DNA from: Aquabacter cavernae
Lineage (GTDB): Bacteria > Pseudomonadota > Alphaproteobacteria > Rhizobiales > Xanthobacteraceae
Reading direction: 5' to 3'
NCBI RefSeq assembly: GCF_003993795.1
Contig: NZ_RWKV01000008.1
Span: 310,001-374,000, forward strand
Length of the DNA: 64,000 bases
Position numbers and translations under genes: made by a program. A model generated the notes under the pieces. That model did not search any database. It had not been told where the DNA came from and worked only from the letters and a program-made list of their open reading frames with translations. Below are positions 1 through 9,813 of this stretch, piece by piece; position 1 is the stretch's first letter; every line of letters begins with the position of its first letter.

Positions 1-1762
1 GGGAGGACTTGCCCGACTTGATGGAGCCCCACAAGGCGGCAGCGTCCGGCAGGAGGCGGTCGAAATAGAAGCGCGCCGTGGCGATCTTGGCGTCGTAGAA
101 GCCCGTATCGGCCCCCGGCTCCAAACGCTTCTCCGCGGCCACCTTCGCCATGCGCGCCCACATGTAGCCGAGCGCCACCAGGCCGAACAGGCGCAGATAT
201 TCGGTGGCCGCCGCGCCGGCCTCCTCCGGATCCCTTATCCCCTTCTCGGCGATGAAGCCGGTGGCGAGCTGGAGCGCGCCGAACGCCTTGCCCAGCGGGC
301 CCATGAACGGGCCGATGGTCTCGTCGTCCAGATTGGCGTCGATGAAGTCCAGCACGGGATGGAAGAAGCTGCGCAGATAGCGGCCCGCATGGGCGCCCAG
401 CTTGCGGCCCACCAGATCCAGGGCCTGCACGCCGTTGGTGCCCTCATAGATCATGGCGATGCGCGCATCGCGCACATATTGCTCCATGCCGTGGTCACGC
501 ACATAGCCGTGGCCGCCATAGACCTGCATGCCCAGCGAGGCGTTCTCGAAGCCGAGATCGGTGAACAGCGCCTTCACGATGGGGGTCATGAGGGCGGTGA
601 AATCCTCGGCGCGCTGGCGCTCCTCGGGATCGTTGGAGCGCTCCATGAGATCGAGGTTGCGCGCCACCCAGCCCGCCAGCGCCCGGCAGCCTTCGTTATA
701 GGCCCGCATGGTCATGAGCGTGCGGCGCACGTCCGGGTGGACGATGATGGGGTCGGCGGGCTTGTCGGGATGCTTGGCGCCGGTGAGCGAGCGGCCCTGC
801 AGGCGCTCTTTCGCGTATGCCACCGCGCTCTGATAGGCGGCCTCGCCCACGCCGAGGCCCTGCGTGCCCACGGAGAGGCGCTCGGAATTCATCATGGAGA
901 ACATGGCGCGCATGCCCTTGTGGGGCTCGCCCACAAGCCAGCCCGTGGCGCCGTCGAACGACATCTGGCAGGTGGCCGAGCCGTGGATGCCCATCTTGTG
1001 CTCGATGCCGGTGCACTGGGCGCCGTTGCGCATGCCGGGTGTGCCGTCCGCCTTGGGCAGGAATTTCGGCACGAGGAACAGGCTGATGCCCTTGATGCCC
1101 TTGGGCGCGTCCGGCAGGCGCGCCAGAACCAGGTGGATGATGTTGTCGGTCAGGTCATGCTCGCCCGCCGAGATGAAGATCTTCGAGCCGGTGATGGCAT
1201 AGGAGCCGTCGCCCTGGGGCTCCGCCTTGGTCCGCAGCAGGCCGAGATCGGTGCCGCAATGGGGCTCCGTGAGGCACATGGTGCCCGTCCATTCGCCCGA
1301 GACCATCTTGGGCAGGAAGCGTTCCTTCAGCTCCTGCGAGGCATGGTGGGAGAGCGCCACATAAGCCCCGTGGGTGAGGCCGGGATAGAGGCCGAAGGCG
1401 AGGTTGGCGGAGCACATCATCTCTTCGATGAACTTGGTCACGCTCGCCGGCAGGCCCTGGCCGCCCCATTCGGGATCGCAGGCGATGCCGTTCCAGCCGC
1501 CGTCCACATAGGTGCGGTAGGCCTCCTTGAAGCCCTTGGGCGTGCGCACCACGCCGTTCTCATAGATGCAGCCTTCGAGGTCGGCGGACTGGTTGATGGG
1601 CGCCAGCACCTCGGTGACCAGCTTGCCCGCCTCTTCCAGCACGGCGTCGATGAGGTCCGGCGTGACCTCCTCCAGGCCCTTCATGTCCTTGAGCGCGTCG
1701 GAGCCGTGCAATTCATGGAGCACGAACCGCATGTCGCGAAGCGGGGGCTGATAGACCTGCAT
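1..1762 (-). CDS. acyl-CoA dehydrogenase, FadE/DmdC-like (3' end cut by window)
   Basis: The reading frame is open from an ATG at 1762 to base 1, giving 587 residues with no stop, so only about the last ten residues of a ~595-residue family member are missing. The N-terminus MQVYQPPLRDMRFVLHEL is typical of the large acyl-CoA dehydrogenases related to 3-methylmercaptopropionyl-CoA dehydrogenase (DmdC). The acyl-CoA dehydrogenase core is clear in WTGTMCLTEPHCGTDLG and in the FAD-domain segments. The product should be a cytoplasmic FAD enzyme that inserts the alpha,beta double bond of an acyl-CoA. It lies 270 bases downstream of the bifunctional FadB-like gene on the same strand, with a long inverted repeat between them, so co-transcription is plausible but not shown. 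The true acyl substrate cannot be read from the sequence. Confidence 0.9.
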   Translation of the reverse strand, partial: MQVYQPPLRDMRFVLHELHGSDALKDMKGLEEVTPDLIDAVLEEAGKLVTEVLAPINQSADLEGCIYENGVVRTPKGFKEAYRTYVDGGWNGIACDPEWGGQGLPASVTKFIEEMMCSANLAFGLYPGLTHGAYVALSHHASQELKERFLPKMVSGEWTGTMCLTEPHCGTDLGLLRTKAEPQGDGSYAITGSKIFISAGEHDLTDNIIHLVLARLPDAPKGIKGISLFLVPKFLPKADGTPGMRNGAQCTGIEHKMGIHGSATCQMSFDGATGWLVGEPHKGMRAMFSMMNSERLSVGTQGLGVGEAAYQSAVAYAKERLQGRSLTGAKHPDKPADPIIVHPDVRRTLMTMRAYNEGCRALAGWVARNLDLMERSNDPEERQRAEDFTALMTPIVKALFTDLGFENASLGMQVYGGHGYVRDHGMEQYVRDARIAMIYEGTNGVQALDLVGRKLGAHAGRYLRSFFHPVLDFIDANLDDETIGPFMGPLGKAFGALQLATGFIAEKGIRDPEEAGAAATEYLRLFGLVALGYMWARMAKVAAEKRLEPGADTGFYDAKIATARFYFDRLLPDAAALWGSIKSGKSS

Positions 1763-1873
1763 GGCGATGTCTCCCGTATTCTTGTCCGCCTCACGAAGAG
1801 GCGCGTGATCTTCGGTTCGTGTGCTCTCCCGGTAGGGGGAGAGGCATAGGGTGTCTCGGGCTTCCGCCCGGCT

Positions 1874-2024
1874 CTGCCCCCTCCCTAGCCCTCCCCCGCA
1901 AGCGGGAGAGGGGATGGGGCGAGCGGGGGGAGGGGCATGTGTCCTCTCCGTGCAACGGGGCGACATATCCTCCCGCGCAACAGGCTCCCTCTCCCGCTTG
2001 CGGGGGAGGGGTGGGGAGGGGGCA
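1874..2024. repeat. 39-bp inverted repeat around a 74-base spacer
   Basis: The arms at 1874-1912 and about 1986-2024 are reverse complements of each other with two mismatches. Each arm also contains its own short hairpin around CCCGCAAGCGGG. A weaker related hairpin lies at about 1823-1842. The element fills the gap between the FadB-like gene and the acyl-CoA dehydrogenase gene and looks like the C/G-rich intergenic palindromes scattered through alphaproteobacterial genomes. It could stabilise or attenuate the transcript. No transposase is present. Confidence 0.7.
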
Positions 2025-2032
2025 GCGCCCCC

Positions 2033-4351
2033 TCAGTTCCGCAGCGGCCGCCCCGTTTCCAGCGTGTGCTCGATGCGGGCGAGCGTGGCGTTGGTGCGGA
2101 TGAGGCGCATGAAGGCGGCGCGCTCCAACTCCAGCACCTGCGCCTCGCTTACCGGCTCAATATGATCCGCCCCGCCGCCCGACAGCACGGTGGCGAGCGC
2201 GTCGGCCACCACGAGGTCGTGCTTGGTCGCGATGCCCCGGCGGTGGAAGCCGTCCGCCGCCATCACCATGGCCGTCTTGCCGGACGGGCCGGGCAAGGTG
2301 AGGTCCTGGGGCTTGGGCGGCTGGTAGCCCTCCACGAGGGACAAGGCGCGGGCCTTGGCGTCCGCCAGCAGGCGGTCGCGGTTCATGGAGATGCCGTCGG
2401 TCTTGCGCAGGAACAGCAGCTCCTTCGCTTCCGCCGCAGACTTGGAGACGGTAGCGACCGAGACGGTCTCGAACACCTTGGAGGGAGCGGGCATTGGCCC
2501 CTTGGGCAGGGCCGCGTCGCCCTGCCAGCGGGTCAGCATCTCCTTGCAGCCGCCCCAGCCGGGAATGAGGCCGACGCCGCATTCCACGAGGCCGATATAG
2601 CTTTCCGCATGGGCCTGGACGGCGCTGGAATGGAGCAGCAATTCGCATCCGCCACCCAGCGCCATGCCGGCCGGTGCGGCCACGGTGGGGAAGGGGGCGT
2701 ATTTGAGATCCTGGTAGGCCTTCTGGCCCGTGGCCACCAGCTTCTCCACCTCACCGAACGCCGCGATGTTGCAGGCGAACAGCGCGAGGCCGAGATTGGC
2801 GCCCACGGAGAAGTTCTGCCCCTCATTGTAGATGACGAGGGCCTTGTACTTCTCCTTCACCAGCTTGGTGGCCTTGGCGAGGAGGGTGATGATGCCCTCG
2901 TCCAGCGAATTGCCCTTGCTGGTGAATTCCAGGCAGAGCACGCCGTCGCCGATATCCCACAAGGCGGCCGAGCCGTTCTTCAACACCGGCTGGCTTGAGA
3001 GCTTGATGTCGGCCAGAAGCAGCACGCCTTCGGGGCGGGCGATGTCGTGATAGGCGCCGTCCGTGCCGAGATATTGGCGCTTGCCGCCGTCCACCCGGTA
3101 GAAGGACTTGCCGTCCGCCGCCTGGAGCAAGGCGGGCACGTCCTCGCCGTCGGCCTTCAGCAGGCCGGCGAGGGCGGAGGCGCCGATCCGGTCGATCAGC
3201 TCGAACGGACCCCATTTCCAGTTGTAGCCGAGGCGCATGGCCTCATCGACGGCGACCACGTCGTCCGCCGCCTCGGGCACCAGCCGCGCGGCATAGGCCA
3301 GCGTGCGGCCCATGACGCGGCGGGCATAGCGGCCCATGGGGCTGTCATGGCCGAGGAGGGCGCCGAGATCCTTCTCCGCGCCCTCGGGCAGGGCGGCCTT
3401 CTCTTCCTTGCGATAGGCGCCGGAGGCGAGGTCAATGGCCTCCTTCACCTTGCCGCCGTCAGCACGGTTCAGGCGATAGAAGCCGCCCTTGCCCTTGCGG
3501 CCGATGAGCCCGCTGCCGATCATGGTTTCGATGAGCGGCACGTCCCGCAGCAAGGCGTGGAACGGGTCGGAGGCGGGCAAAGCCCGCTTCAGGCTGCCCT
3601 GGACATGGGGCATGAGGTCGAGGCCCACGAGGTCCAGAAGGCCGAACACGCCGGTCTTGGGGAAGCCGAAGGGGCGACCCATCACCACGTCCGCTTCTTC
3701 CACCGTGAGGCCGAGATCGATGGCCTCGATCACCGCCGCCTGGAGCCAGTAGGTGCCGAGGCGGTTGGCGATGAAGCCGGGCGTGTCCTTGCAGGTGACC
3801 AGGGTCTTGCCGAGCTTCACATCGGCGAATTGCGAGACGCGCGCCACGCTCTGCGGGTCGCTCTCCGGCCCGCTCACCACTTCCAGCAGGCGCATATAGC
3901 GCGGCGGATTGAAGAAATGGGTGATGAGGAAATCGCGGCGGAAGCCATCCGGCAGTCCGGCGGTGAGGTCCGCGAGGGGAATGGTGGAGGTGTTGGAGGA
4001 GACCGGCGTGCCCGGCCGGCGGGCGGCGTCGATCTTGGCGTAGAGCGCCTGCTTGATGTCCAGGCGCTCCACCACGGCCTCGATGATCCAGTCGCATTCC
4101 GCGAGCTTGTCGAGGTCGTCCTCGATATTGCCGGGGATGACGCGCTTGGCATTGGCCTTGGACATGAAGGCGGCGGGTTCCGCCTTCAGCAGCTTCTCGA
4201 TGGCGCCCTTGGCGATGGCGCTGCGGTCGCTGGCGCCCTCGGGCACGATGTCCAGCAGCAGCGCCTCGGCGCCCGCATTGGCCACATGCGCGGCGATGCC
4301 GGCGCCCATGACGCCCGCGCCGATGACGGCGACCTTGCGAATTTCGCTCAT
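2033..4351 (-). CDS. bifunctional 3-hydroxyacyl-CoA dehydrogenase / enoyl-CoA hydratase
   Basis: This 772-residue protein catalyses the hydration and NAD-dependent dehydrogenation steps of beta-oxidation. The Rossmann motif GAGVMG lies at residues 11-16, followed by the 3HCDH core (ITHFFNPPRYMRLLEVV) and its C-terminal domain. A crotonase domain occupies roughly residues 490-700, and both catalytic glutamates are visible, in GGGCELLL and VECGVGLIPGWGG. The domain order is dehydrogenase first and hydratase last, the reverse of E. coli FadB and like the FadN type. The ATG at 4351 is chosen because translation from it begins directly with the NAD-binding fold (MSEIRKVAVIGAG). It starts 8 bases after the thiolase stop, so the two genes form an operon. 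Confidence 0.93.
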   Translation of the reverse strand: MSEIRKVAVIGAGVMGAGIAAHVANAGAEALLLDIVPEGASDRSAIAKGAIEKLLKAEPAAFMSKANAKRVIPGNIEDDLDKLAECDWIIEAVVERLDIKQALYAKIDAARRPGTPVSSNTSTIPLADLTAGLPDGFRRDFLITHFFNPPRYMRLLEVVSGPESDPQSVARVSQFADVKLGKTLVTCKDTPGFIANRLGTYWLQAAVIEAIDLGLTVEEADVVMGRPFGFPKTGVFGLLDLVGLDLMPHVQGSLKRALPASDPFHALLRDVPLIETMIGSGLIGRKGKGGFYRLNRADGGKVKEAIDLASGAYRKEEKAALPEGAEKDLGALLGHDSPMGRYARRVMGRTLAYAARLVPEAADDVVAVDEAMRLGYNWKWGPFELIDRIGASALAGLLKADGEDVPALLQAADGKSFYRVDGGKRQYLGTDGAYHDIARPEGVLLLADIKLSSQPVLKNGSAALWDIGDGVLCLEFTSKGNSLDEGIITLLAKATKLVKEKYKALVIYNEGQNFSVGANLGLALFACNIAAFGEVEKLVATGQKAYQDLKYAPFPTVAAPAGMALGGGCELLLHSSAVQAHAESYIGLVECGVGLIPGWGGCKEMLTRWQGDAALPKGPMPAPSKVFETVSVATVSKSAAEAKELLFLRKTDGISMNRDRLLADAKARALSLVEGYQPPKPQDLTLPGPSGKTAMVMAADGFHRRGIATKHDLVVADALATVLSGGGADHIEPVSEAQVLELERAAFMRLIRTNATLARIEHTLETGRPLRN

Positions 4352-4359
4352 GGCCCGCC

Positions 4360-5496
<1,137 letters not shown>

Positions 5497-5598
5497 GGGC
5501 TCTCCTGCCTTTGTCTGCTGCCGGGCTTCGCGCCCTGTTCGGTGCGGATGGATGTTCGATGGTGACTGTGGGCGCGCTTGACGACGCCCGGATGATCC

Positions 5599-6030
5599 TC
5601 AGCTTGCCGCCGCCTCGCCGGGGCGCTTGCCCTCCAGCACGGCGAGCGTCTGGCTTTCGATCTCTTTCAACTCGCCGATGGATTCCTCCAGCGCGATCCG
5701 CTGGTCCTCCAGCAGGGCCAGCCGGTCGCGCACCTTCTGGAGGAGGAGGCGGATCTGCTCGCTCTGGGAGGGGTCGAGATCGTAGAGGTCGAGATATTCC
5801 TTGATCTCCCGCAGGGAGAAGCCGAGCCGCTTGCCGCGCAGGATGAGCACGAGCCGCGCCCGGTCGCGCTTGGTATAGATGCGGATATTGCCCGCCCGCC
5901 GGGGCAGGATCAGCCCCTTGTCTTCATAGAAGCGGATGGTACGCGCCGTGACGTTGAGGTCGCGGGCGAGTTCCGTGACGGTGAAGAAGGTGTCCGTGAG
6001 GGCACCGGGTGCAGTCCGACGGGGGGGCAT
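5599..6030 (-). CDS. MerR-family transcriptional regulator, possibly LiuR-like
   Basis: 143 residues. The winged-helix DNA-binding domain spans about residues 16-85 (FTVTELARDLNVTARTIRFY), followed by a dimerising coiled coil of about 30 residues rich in Leu, Glu and Arg. No metal-binding cysteines are present, so it is not a metal sensor of the MerR/CueR type. MerR regulators of this form next to beta-oxidation or branched-chain acyl-CoA genes are often LiuR-like. It is transcribed with the thiolase operon and divergently from the FadL-like gene. A copy of an 11-base motif shared with the FadL-like promoter region lies 13 bases upstream of its start codon. Confidence 0.85.
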   Translation of the reverse strand: MPPRRTAPGALTDTFFTVTELARDLNVTARTIRFYEDKGLILPRRAGNIRIYTKRDRARLVLILRGKRLGFSLREIKEYLDLYDLDPSQSEQIRLLLQKVRDRLALLEDQRIALEESIGELKEIESQTLAVLEGKRPGEAAAS

Positions 6031-6042
6031 GGGTGAACCTCA

Positions 6043-6053
6043 CCTATACGTCA
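6043..6053 (-). promoter_or_regulatory. candidate operator copy 1 (TGACGTATAGG)
   Basis: Read on the minus strand the sequence is TGACGTATAGG, ending 13 bases before the MerR start codon. The same 11 bases recur upstream of the FadL-like gene. The likely ligand is the MerR regulator itself, which is inference. Confidence 0.45.
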
Positions 6054-6142
6054 TGGCTCGGCACCGAAGATACACCCTTTGACCGGCAGCACAAGCGGGG
6101 GCTCCGATTCTTCGATCCAGTTAGGGCGGCGCAAGATAGTAT

Positions 6143-6157
6143 TGTTGCATTGCAACA
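6143..6157. promoter_or_regulatory. palindrome TGTTGCATTGCAACA
   Basis: This is a perfect 15-base palindrome around a central T. Fourteen of its bases recur at 56209-56222, upstream of the formate dehydrogenase operon. It resembles the TGC/GCA-rich sites reported for the PHB regulator PhaR, but that link is only a guess. Confidence 0.4.
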
Positions 6158-6367
6158 TGCCCTTTGGAAGGTTTTTGTCTCAGCTGAGGGTTGAAATATC
6201 CCAAAGGAGAGCGGTCGCGAATGAAGTCGATCATGCTTTGATTTGCTGGATTCTCTACGGAGTCTCGAGGGTCATCTGGTTATCCGTTGCCTTATGGTCA
6301 CACTGGGTCGCTATCCTGTTCATGTTCAGTCGATAGGTGGTTGACCCGGCGGCCCGATCGGGCATGC

Positions 6368-6378
6368 TGACGTATAGG
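6368..6378 (+). promoter_or_regulatory. candidate operator copy 2 (TGACGTATAGG)
   Basis: Identical to the minus-strand copy at 6043-6053 and lying 81 bases before the FadL-like start codon. The paired placement suggests shared control of the divergent genes. Confidence 0.45.
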
Positions 6379-6459
6379 AGATGGTTCGTACCCATAAGAG
6401 CGCCAGAGAGGCGCCGTGGGGGCCGCTCTCGAGGAAAAGCCAAGCTATTGGGGGCTGAC

Positions 6460-7791
6460 ATGATCCGAGCCAGTCGATCGACCCGCGCCGCACGCCTTCT
6501 GCTGTCCACGGCGCTTGTGGCGCCCCTTGCCGTAACGGCGGGAGAGGCCTGGGCCGGCGGCTTCGGTCTGCGCGAACAGAGCGCCTACTACCAGGGCACG
6601 GCCTTCGCCGGTAACGCCGCGGGCGGGGCGGGCCTTGCCTCCATGTACTGGAACCCGGCGGCCGTCAGCTTCGTCCCCGGCATGCAGTTCGAGGGCAACG
6701 TCACCTATATCGCGCCCCACGCCTCCATCGACGTGACGTCCGCCCGCAGCGCGCTGGGCACCAATCTCGGCACGCTGGGCGTTGACAACATCGTGGACAA
6801 CGGCGTGTTGCCCACCGGCTATGTGACCTATGCGGGCGAGCGCTGGGCGGTGGGCCTCTCGCTCAATTCGCCCTACGGCCTCGTCACCGATGCCACCTGC
6901 AACTGGTCCGGCCGTTACTATGGCTGCTACAGCCGCATCTTCGACATCAATCTCGGCGCCCAGGTGGCCTATAAGGTCAATGACTGGCTGACCGTCGGCG
7001 GTGGCCTGAACGCCAATTACATCGACGCCAAGCTCACCAACGCCCAGCTGCTCAGCGCGGCGCCCCCGTTCCCCACCGGCAATGCGGTCGTGAACGGCGA
7101 CGATATCGGCTACGGCTTCTCGCTCGGCGCGTTGTTCACGGTGATGCCCGGCACCACCATCGGCATCGGCTATCGCTCCGCCATCAACAATACGCTGGAG
7201 GGGCTGACCAATCTCTCCACCATCTCCGGCACGCCACTGGCGACGCTCTCCACCACGGCCGGCCTGACGCTGCCCGACCAGATCACCGGCAGCTTCCGGT
7301 CTCAGATCGCCCCGCAATGGACCGTTTCCGGCACGGTGGAATGGACCAACTGGTCGAACCTGCAGGAACTGGTGATCGATTCCTCCACGCCCACCCCTTC
7401 CGTGCTCAATCTGCAATGGCAGGACGGCTGGTTCTTCTCCGGCGGCGTGGAATATCAGTGGACCCCGCAACTGGCGGTGCGCGCGGGCTTCGGTTACGAG
7501 ATCAGCCCCATCACCGACGCCTATCGCACGCCGCGCCTGCCGGACAGCGACCGCATCTGGGCCTCTGCGGGCTTCACCTATGCCTGGACGCCGAACCTCA
7601 GCTTCGACTTCGCCTACACCCACATCTTCGGGCAGAGCGGCGACATCACGCTGTTCCCGAACGAGCTTGGCAATGCGACGCGCGGCTCGCTGGTGGCCGA
7701 GGTCAACGATGCCTATGTGGATATCGTTTCGGTCGGCGTAAGATACCGCTTCGACACCGCCCAGCCGAAGACGGTGCTCGTCACGAAGTGA
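6460..7791 (+). CDS. FadL/OmpP1-type outer-membrane fatty-acid channel
   Basis: 443 residues from the ATG at 6460, which gives a clean Sec signal peptide (basic start, hydrophobic stretch, cleavage after AWA at about residue 32). The mature N-terminus GGFGLREQSAYYQGTAFAG and the following MYWNPA segment are hallmarks of FadL-family barrels. In these proteins the N-terminal hatch carries long-chain fatty acids or other hydrophobic molecules through the outer membrane. The rest shows alternating aromatic beta strands, and the barrel closes near RYRF close to the C-terminus. It precedes the acyl-CoA ligase by 80 bases, a logical uptake-and-activation pair. Transport of other hydrophobic compounds is also possible. 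Confidence 0.9.
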   Translation: MIRASRSTRAARLLLSTALVAPLAVTAGEAWAGGFGLREQSAYYQGTAFAGNAAGGAGLASMYWNPAAVSFVPGMQFEGNVTYIAPHASIDVTSARSALGTNLGTLGVDNIVDNGVLPTGYVTYAGERWAVGLSLNSPYGLVTDATCNWSGRYYGCYSRIFDINLGAQVAYKVNDWLTVGGGLNANYIDAKLTNAQLLSAAPPFPTGNAVVNGDDIGYGFSLGALFTVMPGTTIGIGYRSAINNTLEGLTNLSTISGTPLATLSTTAGLTLPDQITGSFRSQIAPQWTVSGTVEWTNWSNLQELVIDSSTPTPSVLNLQWQDGWFFSGGVEYQWTPQLAVRAGFGYEISPITDAYRTPRLPDSDRIWASAGFTYAWTPNLSFDFAYTHIFGQSGDITLFPNELGNATRGSLVAEVNDAYVDIVSVGVRYRFDTAQPKTVLVTK

Positions 7792-7826
7792 TGCGGGACG
7801 CCGCTGCCCTCGGGCGGCGGCCAAAC

Positions 7827-7847
7827 GCGGCCCGGCCAACGGGCCGC
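7827..7847 (+). other. GC hairpin in the acyl-CoA ligase leader
   Basis: The stem GCGGCCCG/CGGGCCGC has a 5-base loop and no downstream T-run, so it is unlikely to be an efficient terminator. It sits between the FadL-like stop and the ribosome binding site of the ligase gene. Confidence 0.35.
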
Positions 7848-7871
7848 TCCGTCCCGACCGGGAGACAAGGA

Positions 7872-9521
7872 ATGCTCGCCACGACTCTTCCCGGCGTCGA
7901 GATCGGGCCCGTCACGGACCTGCTGGACGCCAGCGTGCGGAAGCACGGGGCCCGTACCGCCCTCAACTTCCTCGGGCGCAAATGGACCTATGCGGAGCTG
8001 GGTGTGCTGGTGGATGCCGCCGCCGCCGGGCTCCAGCGCCTCGGGGTGGGGAAGGGGGTCAAGGTTGGCCTCTGCCTGCCCAACACGCCCTATTCGGTCA
8101 TCTTCTTCTTCGCCGCCCTGAAGGCCGGGGGCACGGTGGTGAATTACAGCCCGCTTTATGTGGAGCGGGAGCTGTCCCACCAGATCAAGGATTCCGGCAC
8201 GACCATCATGGTGGTGCCGGACCTCAAGATCATCCATTCCCGCGTCGCGGCGGTGGCAGATCAGGCCGGGCTGAAGACCATCATCGTCTGCCCCATGGCC
8301 GGTATCCTGCCCTGGCTGAAGGCGATCGGCTTCCAGCTTCTCAAACGGTCGGACATGGCGGTCTATGACCGCACGGACGGGCGCCACGTCGCCTTTGGCG
8401 AGATCGCCCGGCGCGGCGAGCGGCCGACCCCGGTGAGCGTCGAGCCGGAGACCGACATCGCGGTGCTGCAATATACCGGCGGCACCACGGGCGTGCCCAA
8501 GGGCGCGCAGCTCACCCATGCCAATGTGACCGCCAACGCCTCCCAGGTGCGCAACCATGTGTGCCTGCTGCGGGAGGGGGAGGAGCGGGTGCTCGGCGTG
8601 CTGCCGCTGTTCCACGTCTTCGCCATGACCAATGTCATGAACATCCCGCTCTCCATCGGATGCGAGGTGATCCTGGTCCCGCGCTTCAACCTGGCGGACC
8701 TGATCGCCACCATCGAGAAGGAGAAGCCCACGCTGTTTCCCGGCGTGCCCACCATTTTCGCGGCCATCAACAATTCCCCGGGCATTCGGCGCGAGCAGCT
8801 TGCTTCCCTGAAGCTGGGTGTCTCCGGTGGCGCGCCGCTGCCCGTCGAGGTACGCGCCCGGTTCGAGGCGCTCACGGGCTGCAAGCTGGTGGAAGGCTAC
8901 GGCCTCAGCGAGACCTCGCCCGTGCTCACCGCCAATCCGCCCCTGGGCGTCATCAAGGACGGCTCGGTGGGGACGGCGGTTCCCGGCACAATCATCGAGA
9001 TTCGCGACCTTGCGGATCCCAGTCGTGTTCTCGGCGTGGGCGAGCGGGGCGAGGTGTGCGCGCGCGGTCCGCAGGTGATGAGCGGCTATTGGCGCAATCC
9101 CGAAGCCACGCGCGCGTCCTTCATCGATGGCGCCTTCCGCACCGGCGATGTGGGTTACCTGGACGAGGACGGCTATTTGTTCCTGGTGGACCGCATCAAG
9201 GACGTGATCCTGTGCGGGGGCTACAATGTCTACCCGCGCATGATCGAGGAGGCGCTCTACCTCCATCCGGCGGTGGCGGAGGCGGTGGCCATCGGCATTC
9301 CCGACACCTATCGCGGCCAGGCCCCCAAGGCTTTCGTCACGCTCCGCGAAGGCCAGACGGTCACGTCCGGGGAATTGTCCACCTTCCTGGAAGGCCAATT
9401 GTCCAAGATCGAGCTGCCCAGGCAGGTGGAAATCCGCCAGACGCTGCCCAAGACTCTCGTGGGCAAGCTCTCCAAGAAGGAGCTGGTGGAGGAGGAGGCC
9501 CGCAAGGCGAAGGGCCACTGA
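7872..9521 (+). CDS. long-chain acyl-CoA ligase (AMP-forming)
   Basis: 549 residues. ATP-dependent activation of a carboxylic acid through an acyl-adenylate. The AMP-binding P-loop YTGGTTGVPKG lies at about residues 201-211, the segment VEGYGLSETSP follows, and the fatty-acyl-CoA synthetase signature TGDVGYLDEDGYLFLVDRIK starts at about residue 421. The C-terminal catalytic lysine is probably in the segment LPKTLVGKLSKKEL. The ATG at 7872 is preceded by GGAGACAAGG. Adjacent to the FadL-like channel, it probably traps imported fatty acids as CoA thioesters. Dicarboxylate- or aromatic-acid-specific relatives have the same layout, so the substrate is inferred from context. Confidence 0.9.
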   Translation: MLATTLPGVEIGPVTDLLDASVRKHGARTALNFLGRKWTYAELGVLVDAAAAGLQRLGVGKGVKVGLCLPNTPYSVIFFFAALKAGGTVVNYSPLYVERELSHQIKDSGTTIMVVPDLKIIHSRVAAVADQAGLKTIIVCPMAGILPWLKAIGFQLLKRSDMAVYDRTDGRHVAFGEIARRGERPTPVSVEPETDIAVLQYTGGTTGVPKGAQLTHANVTANASQVRNHVCLLREGEERVLGVLPLFHVFAMTNVMNIPLSIGCEVILVPRFNLADLIATIEKEKPTLFPGVPTIFAAINNSPGIRREQLASLKLGVSGGAPLPVEVRARFEALTGCKLVEGYGLSETSPVLTANPPLGVIKDGSVGTAVPGTIIEIRDLADPSRVLGVGERGEVCARGPQVMSGYWRNPEATRASFIDGAFRTGDVGYLDEDGYLFLVDRIKDVILCGGYNVYPRMIEEALYLHPAVAEAVAIGIPDTYRGQAPKAFVTLREGQTVTSGELSTFLEGQLSKIELPRQVEIRQTLPKTLVGKLSKKELVEEEARKAKGH

Positions 9522-9813
9522 GCCGGCCCGCGCGCTGCCCCAGCCGGTGATTCCGCACCTTGCCGCTGCCGGGTACCCTTGCCCGGCACGGCCCGCGGAT
9601 GCTGCGGCCAAAGGGCAGGGGCCTCGTCCTTGCCCTCGGTTTGCCATGGCGGCGCAGGCGTGTATGTTCCCGCGTCCTTGGTCTTGAGCGGGCGCGCCGG
9701 ATCTCACCCTTTCGCGCAACGCCTGCTTTCACGCATGACCGGCGCCTCCGGCGCCCCACAGGTTTGAGCATCAGCGGCGGCCGTCGGCCGACCGCCCAGG
9801 GAAAGACTCGCGC

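Larger units (their letters stand above)
6031..6459. promoter_or_regulatory. divergent MerR / FadL intergenic region
   Basis: This 429-base gap separates the two divergently transcribed genes, is less GC-rich than the neighbouring genes and has no convincing gene. It holds an 11-base motif TGACGTATAGG in the same orientation relative to each flanking gene (6368-6378 on plus, 6043-6053 on minus), and a palindrome TGTTGCATTGCAACA at 6143-6157. Promoter hexamers could not be assigned with confidence. Confidence 0.6.

Noticed and set aside
359-1849. A 496-codon plus-strand frame at the start of the window
   Set aside because: It is antisense to the acyl-CoA dehydrogenase, whose minus-strand frame has all expected motifs and correct length.
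1819-2040. CRISPR-like repeats in the GC-rich intergenic region
   Set aside because: There are only two arms, in inverted and not direct orientation, with no regularly spaced units or cas genes.
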